64,000 bases of DNA from Alentia gelatinosa (taxonomy: Eukaryota; Annelida; Polychaeta; Phyllodocida; Polynoidae), in the NCBI GenBank assembly GCA_950022655.1, contig OX465588.1, positions 25,529,525 to 25,593,524 of the forward strand, given 5' to 3'. Below are positions 26,545-38,230 of this stretch, one piece after another; the stretch's first letter is position 1; every line of letters begins with the position of its first letter. The notes below the pieces were generated by a model that saw only the letters and a program-made list of their open reading frames with translations, was not told where the DNA came from and did not search any database. Made by a program: the position numbers and the translations under genes.

Positions 26545-28599
26545 TGGTCCGTACACTAAAATACGGACTACCTTGCCATACACGTTTACTAACATATCGG
26601 TTGTTAAAAATTGAATTAATGATTTTTTTTAAAATTTTGAGTATATAGTAAATATATAACGTCCAACCATGCTTATACCAGCGGTCCGTACAGTATTTTT
26701 ACGTCATATGGCAAAACGGTGCGTATTTACAGTATATACGGCATGGGTATATAGTAAAATGGGAAATGCAGCATGATGTGGTTGACTATTGAAGAAGTTT
26801 CACTCCTATAGCCCTATACATACTCCTGATACCTAGTTGTAGCATGCCGTATAAAGTAGCGTTTGTCTGACATACAAACAGCTGATCAGTGTCTGGCAGT
26901 GATATCCATGTTAAGTGTCTTCAGGAATTGGGTCAATGTGTCAACAGTGAAGTACATTTATTAGGCATGGTTTATCGGTAAAAGATGATCTCAAATAGGG
27001 TGGGAATAATAAGCATTGTATCTAGGACCGAGTTAACACTACATTTCAGAGGGATTCTGTATGTTTTATGAGCTGGGGACGAGAAAAGTTATAAGTCGTG
27101 TGTAAACCGGATCTGCACAGGGTCTGCCGACCCGTAGAATTGGTGCCATGTAACCGGAAATGGTGAGCATGTTTTAGACCTAAACATGAAGTCGGAGGGG
27201 CTCACATAACTTCAGAATCTGTGTAGCATGACACAGGCATGATGTCATCAGCTCTGCTGTGGATAAAACATTTATGATAGCTGCAGGTGTTGTGTATATA
27301 TTCAGCCTATTCAATTGGTAAATGAACCCCAGAAGGGTAGTTCTGTTTAGGCTTCCCATTAGAAAGTCTTCGGATATAAACAACACTAAACTAATGGTGT
27401 TTAGCATGTTAGCATTGAGGAAGTAAAAACATTGACGCCATGCCGGTTCACTATAAACACAGTGGATGGAAGATATGAAGCCAGATATATTTTATATCCG
27501 ATTCTTTTTTAAGATAAACGTAAGTTGGATCTTAAATTCTTGCAATCTTTATACTCAGCCTTACAAATTTTACATCATTTAAACTACGAACCACAATTGT
27601 GTCAAAAAGCATCAAAGAATGCAGGTAAAACCCCAAACAATTCTGTTGATTTATAAAGGACAACACCATAGATCTATTTATCCATACGCTAGGGTTTTCA
27701 CTTGTAACTAAGGGAAATCCACAGAGTACAGGACTATGTTGGCGCTGAGGTCAGTGTTGATATTTTAGAGTTTATCCTTAGCGTATATAGTGACAGAGGG
27801 ATGGTGTGGTGGATCCTCCCATTAGAATAGCGTGACCCAGAGTCGTCGTTTGTGGGGCATAACGTATAACTTACCCGCTTGTCTCCCCAACCCCTCCCCC
27901 GCCCTTCCCGCCCTTATCACTATAAACTGTGCCCCCACACAGACGTCCCTCATTCCCCCCTGGCCGTACACTCCCCCCACCTCCCCCAGACGCTTACACC
28001 CTTTCAGCCATCACAAAACCCGAGGGTTGAGGCAGGAGGGAGGGCGACGCCCCCCGCTGTAAACCCATGCAGGCCAAGCAGATCAGAGCCGGCGGTGGAT
28101 GCGGATCATTTGTGGGCGAGGATCAAAGGCCGCTCCCCCGTGGGCGATGATCCACCTGTGACACGTGAAGCTGGCAGCGTGGGGGGAGACGGGGGAGGGT
28201 TACCGTCAGGTACCACGTCACGCGACCCCGCCGCCGTCCTCTCCACCACCTCACTTCCATACACGGCCACGAGCAGGGTTAAGGCATTGGTGTGAGACGG
28301 GACCTTTTACACACCTTGGAGATTGAAGGAGATGGGGCTGGGGATGAGGGATGGGGGTGAGGGTAGCATGGCTTTGTCTGGGTACGGCGGGTGGAGTGTG
28401 TGGACACAGAGGTGTCACGTTTAATCACAGGGATCTCTTTTCTATACTTCAGTACCACAGTTACTTTTCCTCTGAAGTATCATTGATAGTACTGTACAAT
28501 ACCATTGATAGTACACTACTTTATCAAAGAGAATAGCAAAACTCACAGACTACAAGCCTGCTTCGCTCACACTTGTCTGCATACCCTTATATCTGACCA

Positions 28600-28770
28600 A
28601 TATGCCTCTGTACTTCCTGTCTGCCTTCCATCCTGCTGCTCTATTTGCCTCTCTCACTGCTCACCATCTGCCTACCTATTTGTCTGCCCACCTGCCTGTC
28701 CAACTGCATGCCTGTCTACCTCCCTCGCTCTCCCCCCCCCCCCCCCCCCCACCCCTCCACCCTGCCTCTT
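28600..28770. repeat. Pyrimidine-rich CTGCC low-complexity tract
   Basis: CTGCCTACC- and CTGCCCACCTGCCTGTCC-type words lead into a C run at 28733-28750. The proline-rich frames here are low-complexity artefacts. Confidence 0.8.
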
Positions 28771-29333
28771 CCCTTTACACTTCTATTTGACCAGCCTTCC
28801 CTCTCTCCCCGTGTATGTGCTTGGGGAGTAATACATGGTGGAGACGGGAGGAAGTGAGGGACCATCTGTGGAGACCCGCATTCCTGCACACAGACGTCTA
28901 CCCGCTCATTTTCAAATTACCGTGGATTAGGAAATAGCCGCTTGGTGGCTGGTGGTCCCGGCTGTTGTTGCAGGTGGCCGCTTATGCTGAGGGCTCCGTA
29001 AGAGCCCGTTATACTGACACCATGACAGTCAATGTGTATTCTTCCACCCTGGTGGGGACTGAGGTGCCTGGAGTATGGCATGTGGGTTCAAAACGATGAC
29101 TTCCGCCGTTAATATGACAGGAAATGGAACGCTTTTCCATTTTGTGGTGATTGTTTAATGCCTATATTTGATGAGTACCCTATGATTTTCTCATCTTTTA
29201 GGAACATGCCCCTACTTTCTTTGTCACAATTCTGTATGGCAGCAATAGTTCTCTGGACATGCGCCATGCACAACACCACCTGAACTGAACATTGATGATA
29301 TAATTGGAATTGTATAGGAGGTCCATCCAGGAA

Positions 29334-29485
29334 TATTTGGTGTGGGAACTAAATGAACTCTCACCTCAGTAAATGTGTAGGGGTTTGATTTCTACCTTAA
29401 TTCATTTCATAGATTCTATCACCGTCGAACCCAAAGTAAGTCTAAAAGAACATATTGGATGTGAAACTACTCAAACAAAAACAAC
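29334..29485 (+). mobile_element. SINE family 1 body fragment
   Basis: GGTGTGGGAACTAAATGAAC, CTCTCACCTCAGTAAATGTG, ATTCATTTCATAGATTC, AACCCAAAGTAAGTCTAA and an ACTCAAACAAAAAC tail match the copy at 21589, including the rare AACCCAAAGTAAGTC insertion, so these two copies form a subfamily. Confidence 0.68.
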
Positions 29486-30989
29486 AGCCATTAAGGAACC
29501 GATGCATAGGACCTTGACATTCTCATGTAAGACCGCAGCACCCTGCTGTATTATCTATTCCCACGCATCGAGGTAATTGCTGTTTTAATTTTATTACTTA
29601 TTTTTAATTCACCGTGTGTAAAAATGTAGAGATCCGGGCTTAGCAGTCTTTCCCTCCAGCACCTCGATGTATCACCGGTGACCTCATAGATAAATTTCAC
29701 TGCCCTCTGAGTATGCAGCGAAATAGGTTTATACGGTTTCTTAAGGCCTGACAATAAACCAAGAAGAAAACACTCACATTTAGGTCAGATAGGGCATGAG
29801 TCAAAGCATGTTACAATTTAGGAAAAACTCAATGATCTCTAAGTTTGTCATATAATTAATATAAGTGAAAATAGACATGTTCTGAAAACATGAAAAAACG
29901 GCCACTGAGAGCTCGAGACTTTAAATTTCGTCGCTTTACAAAGTATTATTTCACATCCATTAAAAAGAATCAAGTTTAATTTTTAGTGTTTTCACGTTTA
30001 CTCTTTATATAGAAGAACCGATACCGAACCTAGTTTTGGCCATGTTTAGGTCCCATAGCCTTCATTTGCGATAGGATATTTGTTTGCCTGACATTGGCGA
30101 AGATGAATTGGCCAAACTTGTATACAATCCCGGACGATATGCTTCCTTTGTAAATCATTTCTTTCTTGTTTAGAGGCCATATTGCCATTTACAGCCAGTA
30201 AATGTTGATGAGTGTCTTTCTTGTGCCAATAGCTGCCAAAGAGGCATGAGAAATGGCGTTTAAGTATAACGTTTGGACAGCCAGATCTTTCTGTACACAT
30301 TTTTCCAGAGAAGTATTAAAGAAGTTTCTGTGTGAAGTGACACGTTATGTCATGAATTGATAGAAGTCTATAGAATCTCCATTCAGCATAGGACAACTTC
30401 ACATCTCGTGATCACCATATAAAAAGAAAACTAAGTGCTTACATCAAGAAATCTAGTTAAGTCGTACTACGTAATTCGGAAAAACGAATATGATAGATTT
30501 GTTGACGGCTAACAGTTGATGTGTCTCGTGGTTTCAGTGCATTTATACAAAACGAGAAAAACATCTTTAGAAACAAAATAAGATACTTTGCATTTTTCCC
30601 CTTGTCGATATATGTGTCATTCAGGTATATTAACATTCAACTTATCAACCTGGACCTTTTGATCTATATGCAATACGATAAGAGTCTCTGGCCATGTTGG
30701 TTGTGCTATGCACAGTGACTAAATGTGCATGTGCATTGCACCGTGATAGATAATCAATCGTTACAACACGAAAAACAAGAGGACACACTATTGATTGATA
30801 TTTCTGTGAAAAGCAGGTGTTATAATCAATAGAACACAGTATTGTAAGTGGGCCCCTTCGTATATATTCATGACTGACTGTTTATCCCTGATAGAAAATT
30901 AATCTCGAGAATTGGTACCCATTGAGAAATTTTGTTTCTTTTGTGTCTTTTGTTGTTTTAAAAACTGTTTGGTTTAGACCATAACGCCT

Positions 30990-31214
30990 TGGAAGTCCCC
31001 TTTTCATTTTCAGTACAAATCGTATTCCTATTGTAGAATAAATGTGATATTAATGAGCCTCATTCATGCCAAAAACAAACAACTGTTTGAACATCCCTGC
31101 ATACCCTGAGCCGTGGACGAAACCGACACGTTTTCCATGTTTCCTTGGACTCTCCGAGGCAATATATTCCGAAACAAATTTCCACTTTTTTCTCGACCCC
31201 AACTGAGATGACAG
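30990..31214 (+). mobile_element. MITE, 6-bp-TSD family, diverged copy
   Basis: CCCCTTTTCATTTTCAGTA, ATTAATGAGCCTCATTCATGCCAA, TTTTCCATGTTTCC, CTCTCCGAGGCAATA and TTCTCGACCCCAACTGAGATG occur in the family order. Both ends have decayed, so the limits are approximate and no duplication is visible. Confidence 0.6.
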
Positions 31215-31382
31215 ACAGCTTTCCGAATATTTAAATTGTTTTTGTGTTTGTTATTTTCTCCCAGGAAAGTTCAATTTACGCATTCTTGAAGTATTTTTGT
31301 TTTTTCCTAGGGTGACCCTTAAACTTACCTGGCATACACGTATGGTAAAACCGTACTGCTTTAACTGAGAATGCTCCGGTAA

Positions 31383-31742
31383 GGGGCCATCCGTAAAGTA
31401 TTGTTTCTAAATTCCTAGATTAATGGTTGCGGATAAAGATCTGCTCCCAATTTGTATACAAAATATTTTTTTTCAACGCACGCCCCCTAACCCATCTCTA
31501 TCTCAGCGCCACACATTGGTGAGCGCACGCGAAGGCCCCGTCAAACGATACTGCCATCCGTAAAGTATGTACGCAAGAATTCCCAAAATATTGGGGCCCC
31601 ACCCCCATTCTCAATCTTGAACCTAATAGAACAAAAAAGAAGAAGCATACACAAAAATTCCCAAAACTTTGACCCCCTCCCCCCCCCCCCCCGCCCCCCC
31701 CCCACACACACACCCTTGGTGCGTACGTACTTAAGATGTCCC
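31383..31742. mobile_element. PIF/Harbinger-like MITE
   Basis: The left end GGGGCCATCCGTAAAGTA and the right end GTACTTAAGATGTCCC are imperfect inverted repeats. TAA flanks both sides (31380-31382 and 31743-31745), which fits the 3-bp TWA duplication of PIF/Harbinger elements. An internal partial copy of the terminal sequence (GCCATCCGTAAAGTATGTAC near 31553) and the duplicated phrase AATTCCCAAAA show a nested or rearranged structure, and there is a C-rich run at 31678-31703. It is non-coding. Confidence 0.55.
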
Positions 31743-31854
31743 TAAATATTGTGTGCATATGAACTACTTAGACCTCAGCTGATCACATCGTGACTTCACT
31801 TTGCCCTGAGCCTAAAGTCAGCAGAGAGGGACGTAAACCCTGAGTGTACAGTAA

Positions 31855-32110
31855 ATACCCGCGAGCTCGCGTCGCCTCGTGCGCCACCATTAGTCAGCCG
31901 GGTCGCCGAACGCCGACGTTACAATGCCGCCTTCCTAACGCATCCCAAACTAGAGTCGATTGGCGTGGACAATGAGGAGAAGTCTGCCAACTCTGTCGCC
32001 CTTGTTCTGTGTTCTCTGACCGTTGCCGAGGTGAAATCACCCTTTGTGGAGGCACAATTGACGGCCTCCGTTAGTCCGCCATGTCAGAGATGGAGGGCGG
32101 ACCCCCATCA
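31855..32110. promoter_or_regulatory. GC-richer intronic patch
   Basis: CpG-rich sequence with CGCGAGCTCGCG, a GATTGG (inverted CCAAT) near 31960 and TCCGCCATG near 32078. No exon or named domain is visible. The function is unknown. Confidence 0.2.
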
Positions 32111-33768
32111 CAGAATCATGTGAATTTAGCGGGTTGCATTTAGCTTAGTACACTTCGCGTACACCAGGCCGTGTCCCAAATACAATGGGTGTTGGGATAA
32201 ATTGCCGTTATTAATCGTTCTTGCCATGTCAGTAGTTGTAGCATACTAAAAAACACGCCTTCCTAATTGAAAGGGGTGCTATATCCTGTATCATAATTAG
32301 AATATGAATTTGAAGCTTGTCCAATTTCACGGTGACGTATGCAAAGTGAACACATACTGCAGGTGTCGCTGACTGTAAATGCCACGATTAACTAAGTTTT
32401 ATGACGCCGTTCAAGCACAGAAAAGAGTAAATTGGATGATGGTTCTCAGTAGTTAGATATGTTTAAACGTACTGAGGTGTTATTCACGTGTATGTATATA
32501 ACTATAGGAGCTGCAAGCCAGTTAGCATATTTCAATATAGAGGACAGCAAAAGAGCAACAGTGAAATAACACAAAACAAAATAAATACTCTGTCTCCAAA
32601 GCACAAATGTATAGAATACAGAATGCAAGAATTTGGCATTAACCATATAGACACAAATGCTAATGAGTCAACTATTATAAAAGAGGTTCGAGCTATGGTT
32701 CAACATCGTGAACCCAAATATTAAATGAGTCATCTTTAACTTGAATGACATTATTCTTTCATCCGTGATGACTGCATTTACCATAGTTTAGTGCATTTCT
32801 GCTTGTATATTCATTTACTACTCTGTTTGACATCATCTCATCTGTTGTATAATGTTAACAAGTACTCTGTTTGAATCGATGTATTATCTAACGGACACCA
32901 CCACGTACTATACTGAGGGTTTACATACTTCCACTTTCCATGGTTATCTCAGTATTCAACTTTTCAACAAATTTGAAAATTAATATATACACTGTAATCA
33001 TCGCAGATTTTATTGAGAAAGCAATATATTCCAGAAACTTTTAGATGTCGCCTTAAAATATCCCTGGTATCCTAGGGCACAACCGTTTGTCCCTAGGATT
33101 GTAGTAACCTTAATGCACCATCAGTACTAATAAATACCTCGGGTAATTAACTATTCACTTAGAGTAATGAACTATTCACTTAGACTGTTTATTGTTGACC
33201 TTCAGTAGAGACTGGCTCTGTCCAAACTAAACTTTCCACTAAAAGGTTGACATCACAGCAAGACCACTCTTCACACTGAATATCTCCTGTCGTACGGTTG
33301 GCTAGAATGGGGAAAATCTGGGTTGACGGATATCTTACCTAAGACAAGAGGGTAACCCGTAGACTGGTACGTCCAAGGGTCGCCAGGGCTCTCAAACCTT
33401 TACCACGAAGCAGGGAACAGTTCTGGATGAACTAGGTTACCCGGTAACCAGCGTAAAATCATTTTCCCAAGTCCTCCGCTAGGGGTCTTGGCATCCGTTT
33501 TTCCGTCTGATTCAGCAGGATTCACTCATGATACCATGGATGCAGGTTTTCAGACGATTAATGAGTGTTTTAAATTTCAGATTTTTACCCTCAGCCCCGA
33601 CTTTCATCCCTTTGATACTTTGAACCTTTTCGTCCTACCCCCAATGTAAATCCTTATAATCAAAAACCTAATACGTGATTATACAAACTGCGATTGTCAG
33701 ATCTACATCTAAATGCTTAGACTCATTATATTTTGATTGAGCCATTTGACATACTTCCTCGCCATTAC

Positions 33769-34027
33769 CAGAGATGGCAGTTTTCCTATTTTCCCAAGAA
33801 ATTATTTTTTTCAGTTTATGAATTGTTTTTCTTGTGTAAAACAAAGAAACAATAAATTGGGTCTCTTTCACACTAATATACAGTGGCTCAAACCTCTCCA
33901 CACACCACAGTCTGTTTCCATGGCCAATAACGATATGTTTTCCATGTTTTCTGGGTCTCTCTCAGGCAGGAAATTCCACATTGAAAAATATTTCTATTTT
34001 TTTTCATGACCCCAACTGACATGCCTG
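33769..34027 (+). mobile_element. MITE, 6-bp-TSD family, copy with a perfect 6-bp duplication
   Basis: The element runs from CAGAGATGGCAG to CTGACATGCCTG and is 259 bp long. It is flanked directly by CATTAC on both sides (33763-33768 and 34028-34033), which defines both ends and the duplication length. It has no coding capacity. It ends 54 bp before the acceptor of the 34082 exon, so the branch-point region of that intron lies between the element and the exon, or at the edge of the element. Confidence 0.88.
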
Positions 34028-34081
34028 CATTACAGAAATGTTGATTGTTTATTGACGTATTATTGACCTTATCTTTGACAG

Positions 34082-34220
34082 TGCCTCTGGCGGCGAGTTG
34101 TACCAACACGTGGTGGTGGAGGAGCGCATTGCGGAGAAGGAGGTGCGGCGACTGATGAGGCAGGTCCTGGACGGGCTCCTCTTTCTGCACGACAGGAACA
34201 CAGTACACCTGGACGTCAAG
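34082..34220 (+). CDS. STK17: DRAK/STK17-family kinase, internal exon from hinge to catalytic loop
   Basis: The exon lies between acceptor atctttgacag and donor gtacgt. Its first base completes the tyrosine codon begun at 15866-15867, and 46 codons follow, ending in phase 0. It begins ASGGELY, the post-hinge GGE motif that binds ribose and substrate. It then holds helices D and E (EKEVRRLMRQVLDGLLFLH) and stops exactly at HLDVK, which carries the catalytic aspartate (D44) and the phosphate-contacting lysine (K46). Leucine replaces the usual arginine of HRD; HLD is the normal form in the DAPK/DRAK group, so activity should not depend on activation-loop phosphorylation through an RD arginine. 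The intron before it is about 18.2 kb and the intron after it about 29.6 kb. A roughly 260-bp MITE ends 54 bp upstream of this exon, and a second MITE of another family starts about 200 bp downstream. Confidence 0.95.
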
Positions 34221-34416
34221 GTACGTCGACACTCCTTACACCAGTCAGGGATGTCAGAGTCTAAAGAAGAAACCAACAAGTTTCGGTCAAAGTCATTGTT
34301 CTCCACGCATTTGATGCAGAGTGATATGAACGAGGTCACAGCCGGGTGAATATCACATAGCATTCGAACGAGTTGGAGAACAACGACTTTGACCAAAGTG
34401 AGTTGCTTTCTGTATT

Positions 34417-34556
34417 TATCTCACCCCTGTACATACTAGAAGAATGGGTGACACACAGGGTTTAGACCATGGAGAACCGACTGCAATACTCGTAGGGGCA
34501 TGGAGAACGAGTTCCAAATGTTAAGCCTATGGGACAAAAATACCAGGGGTGAGATA
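34417..34556 (-). mobile_element. MITE with TATCTCACCCCTG termini, solo copy
   Basis: This 140-bp element has perfect 13-bp inverted termini (TATCTCACCCCTG and CAGGGGTGAGATA). Read on the minus strand, the interior matches the elements at 41785 and 23505 (CCCATAGGCTTAACATTTGG and ACGAGTATT). The terminal TA on each side is compatible with a TA target duplication, as in mariner-like MITEs. It lies about 200 bp downstream of the kinase exon at 34082. It is non-coding. Confidence 0.82.
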
Positions 34557-35935
34557 ACAGGGAAATACGTGATACCAGGGATTTTTTTTTTTTTATTTAA
34601 ATTTTATAAAACACAGAAATGCTGTCTTTGATAAAACCAGTGTATATCAACCCCATATTAAATCTAGAATATACGGGACCTACCTGTAAATGTGTGCATA
34701 ATTATTCCATGATCTCCATGGTTTTCCATGAGAAGCTGCCAATAGATAAAGCATGGGTGAGATTCCCTGAAATCCCTGAAACCATTGTTCAGTTACTATA
34801 CAAACCACTTTGAATGCATAGCGAACACCAGGAACCAACTTCATACTACACTCTCCAATGCAGATATTTGGTATAGCACCAATAGGCCATAAGAAATTGG
34901 TTTCTGGTTGGAGATCACCTACTCACCAGGGCGCAAAGTTTTTTTGTATTTTTAGTTCCCAGTAAGCTCATATCATTATAGTGGAGTAGTAGTAAGTGAG
35001 GTTTTAGAGGTTTGTCAAGGCTTAGTATTTGCAGAACGTTGCTATTTGCGTTTGGTTCTCATCAGTACACTGGTTATCTGCGCGTTTTCTCTATCTGCAC
35101 ACTTTCTATACGAGAAGATACGGAAAGGTGTCACCTCAAAAGTCAGCTAGACATTGCGATTATCCTGCAGCATCCCCGTCATGTGATTTACATTTTATCA
35201 TCTTAACAAGTTTGCTTTTTGAGTGTCATTTCATTTTTATGTTTTCTATAAACTTACAGTACAATATCTGTTTCATATAAAATTCACTACGTTTGATTGA
35301 TTCAAAAGTAGTTAAAGTCACTGAATCATTGACAGGCGGAAAAGATCGGTGAGCAAAGGAGTCTTTTTCATCAGAGTTAACATTGTGTCCTAAAGGATTA
35401 GGCAATCAGATCCTGTGTGAAAAGTATTGTAAACTGCCTTAAAGTCCTTCTAGTACAAGGGTTTAGATACAGAGTGCATGTAAACACTTCAGGAATATTT
35501 CTTCGACCTTGAGGATGTGAAAAAATGTGGAGAGTGGCAAGAAAAAGAATTGTTAGCTAAGGCTTAAGGTTTTGAAGAAGAATCTGGCGAACGAAGGTGT
35601 AGTCTGACTTGTATGCAAAACTGAGATGTTTGCCAACTTTGTGCATCTGAATTGCCTGTCTTAAGTGATTTTCCCACTTCAAGAGTCTAATCAAACATTC
35701 AGGTGTGATACTCTTTCCTCTGGATGAGATAGAGTGTAGAAGGTCAAAGGGGTGAGGGTGTTGTGTCCACTTTGAAAATATCCTCACTCCTTCACCCCAG
35801 AAACAGCAATGTTTCCAAACTCTCTGTATACTTTACCGCACATTCGGTCTCTTTCCCAGTTTTATCAACTTTAGTCTACCTCCCAGACTTCATTCTCTTG
35901 CCCTGCAATGCAGTGCCATCTTCTGTCTTATCTTG

Positions 35936-36145
35936 CCCTGCCCTGCCCTGCCCTGCCCTGCCCTGCCCTGCCCTGCCCTGCCCTGCCCTGCCCTGCCCTG
36001 CCCTGCCCTGCATTGCCCCTGCATTGCCCCTGCATTGCCCCTGCATTGCCCTGCCCTGCCCTGCCCCTGCATTGCCCTGCCCTACCATGCCCCTGCATTG
36101 CCCTGCCCTACCATACCCTGTCCTACCATGCCCTGCCCTGCTCTG
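35936..36145. repeat. (CCCTG)n microsatellite grading into a compound repeat
   Basis: Fifteen uninterrupted CCCTG units (35936-36010) are followed by degenerate units containing CATTG and ACCATG variants. Long Cys-Pro-Ala-Leu or Gly-Gln-Ala-Arg frames on both strands come only from the repeat and are not genes. Confidence 0.95.
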
Positions 36146-36330
36146 CCATCCTTCCGACATAAATTGACGTCTGCTTTGATATCATTCTTAACCCATTCAT
36201 CTTCAACCATTTTCATCATACAACATGTAGTTTCCTTTTCCCATCCCATTTTGAGGGTTAAACGGGGCGATCTTCCCTGTAGTAAACCTCGGGTGCGCAG
36301 CTTGTGACAGTGAAACACCGTTAGTAGGTC

Positions 36331-36567
36331 CAGATATGACAGCTTTTCACTTTCCCATGGATGTCCACGTTTTCAGTATATTTATAAGATCCCCAATTCA
36401 AAACAAAGATGATATTAATTAACCCCCCACCCCCAATTAGGCAGTGTTTTGAACCTTCCAGAAACCAGAGGCCCCTTGGCCAATACCGATATGCTTTCCA
36501 CGTTTTCTCGGTTTCTCTTAGGCAGCAGATTCCACACAAAATATTTCCACTCCATTTGGCATACCTG
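36331..36567 (+). mobile_element. MITE, 6-bp-TSD family, copy
   Basis: It starts CAGATATGACAG, contains the family interior including TTTCCACGTTTTCTCGGTTTCTC and CAGATTCCACACAAAATATTTCCAC, and ends near TTTGGCATACCTG. The 3' segment before the terminus is shortened. The flanks do not form a clear duplication. The same orientation as the other copies is clear. Confidence 0.72.
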
Positions 36568-37340
36568 TTGACTTGAGTTTGACTATGCTGCCGGATTCCC
36601 CGCGAGTAGCGGAGTCGGCAACCCGCTTGTCCGATGTCGTGGACATCAATAGAGGGTAAATTTTCACACCCTATCGTGTCACCGCTAGAGACTATGTCAA
36701 GTAACTCCAGCTCAACATTTGAGAGATAGGCGGTGAATGGCTCAGACATCGGGCAGAACATTGTATGATAGGCTATGTCTATGAATGAGCTTTCGTAATT
36801 GATATAGTCATACCAAATTAGCAAGTTACTATGTCTTGACATATTTGGGAAACATATCTCGTCATTATGAACTATGTTTGATGGGTGTCTTAGGTGATGC
36901 TTCTGCAGTCTAGACTAATGACTAGTCTACAGTAGTTCCACTCCACAGTCCTACTTCTCCTGTGACTGGCTAATTGTACTGCTTGCTCTCGATTACATAC
37001 ATGTCAGATCTTCTGCAGACGACTGCAGACTGGACAAAAATGTAACAAACAACCACAACGCATAAATGTTGACGATAAGCTCCAGGAAATGCAGACGTGT
37101 TGGGACTTGTTTGTTTTCTTTTCAGTGCAGAAAAGTGCTGTGTTTCATAAGCTTTTGCTATATCTACAAAAATATTTTATGGCTCACAGTAGCAAAATGT
37201 GGGGTCAAGAGCTAGATGCACGGCAAGGCATTCTTGATCCTGGGCTGTGATAAATGGGGATGACTCCCCAAAATACGCCATCTAGTGCACAACGATCACA
37301 GCTATATCAAAGGAGTTACATCGTTATCACAGATAAGAGA

Positions 37341-37342
<2 letters not shown>

Positions 37343-37396
<54 letters not shown>
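37343..37396. repeat. (AT)n microsatellite
   Basis: Uninterrupted alternating AT of about 54 bp. It can form a cruciform and is expected to vary in length between alleles. Confidence 0.95.
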
Positions 37397-37397
<1 letters not shown>

Positions 37398-38110
37398 CAT
37401 TTACATGCGGAGAGCCTAATGACTAAAAGCGATCGTTCACTAATTAACCTTCCAAACTCCTGATAGGGATCTCTAACCAGTCCCCAAATTGTCACTGGAG
37501 TCATGGTCTGGGGAAGGCATCGCACCACATGCCAGTAGAAACTACAGATATAGATTGTGTTTACAGGCCTCTGTCTCCTAACGGTACGATCATTACAAGC
37601 ACTTATCTCTTCTATTTGGTAGATAGCCAGGTGGTCACCCACCACACACAGTATTGTTTACGGGTACAGTTCTGTTTAGTCAACCGCAGATTCATTCTCC
37701 TATTCATTCACTTCTATTATAGGCTGTTTAGGTAAATTGCTGTAAACTATGGTACTGAAATACCAGATTGTAAAAATGCTTTTCTTGTCGTCTGACTCAC
37801 GTTAAGACATTCTTCTATCTTACTTTAAAAAAAATAAAAGGAAAAGGAGATTCAGTAACAGGTTTGGAGAGACGGCCAGAGATTTGATTCAGAGATCAAT
37901 TCAACAACGTTGATTGCATTATGACGAAATACGCAATGTTTTATATTTTGTACGCAATGATATAATGCCTCCTCAACCATGTAAACTTTGTGAAGTACAG
38001 TGTATATGAGAGTAATTGTGAACTATTTCTTTTTATCTCAAAGTATCAAAAAGTATCGGTTTCTGTGGTTACTTTCAGTTTCCGGGTATGTTTTGTACTG
38101 GTAACCTATC

Positions 38111-38230
38111 CAGGGGCGGATCCAGGGATTTTCATGTGAAAAGGGAGGGGCACTAGAGGAGGGCACGGTTTGGTTCACTGCCGGGGGCCGAAATGGGCGG
38201 GGCACCTCCATTATCTGGAACGAACGCTGC
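38111..38230 (+). mobile_element. Terminal fragment of a hAT-like transposon
   Basis: CAGGGGCGGATCCAGGGATT at the left resembles a terminal inverted repeat common in invertebrate hAT elements, and the GC-rich interior GGGAGGGGCACTAGAGGAGG is typical of such copies. No matching right terminus CCTGGATCCGCCCCTG was found downstream, so this is a truncated end. The right limit is approximate. Confidence 0.5.

Larger units (their letters stand above)
15868..34081 (+). other. Intron of about 18.2 kb in the kinase gene
   Basis: The donor gtaagt at 15868 and the acceptor ending gacag at 34081 join exons in matching phase (TA plus T gives Tyr). Recognisable contents are a hairpin at 20297-20412, a SINE at 21589-21888, a short tandem repeat at 22833-22915, a composite element at 23505-23710, a G-rich tract at 25671-25707, a Penelope-like end near 26160-26250, a palindrome at 26491-26544, C-rich sequence at 27880-28250 and 28600-28770, a SINE-body fragment at 29334-29485, MITEs at about 30990-31214 and 31383-31742, and a MITE at 33769-34027. 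No other coding region was recognised in the remaining AT-rich DNA, including the frame at 19206-19655. Confidence 0.85.

Noticed and set aside
31678..31703. C-rich run as a functional tract
   Set aside because: Homopolymer-like runs of this length occur several times here and may partly be sequencing or assembly variation.
33888..34396. Minus-strand frames over the 34082 exon and MITE
   Set aside because: They overlap the kinase exon and a MITE (the CLRETQKTW-type peptides recur in other MITE copies), so they do not represent a gene.
35763..36307. Long frames on both strands over the (CCCTG)n array
   Set aside because: A pentamer repeat without stops leaves all frames open. The peptides are pure Pro-Cys-Ala-Leu or Gly-Gln-Ala-Arg repeats with no other coding sign.
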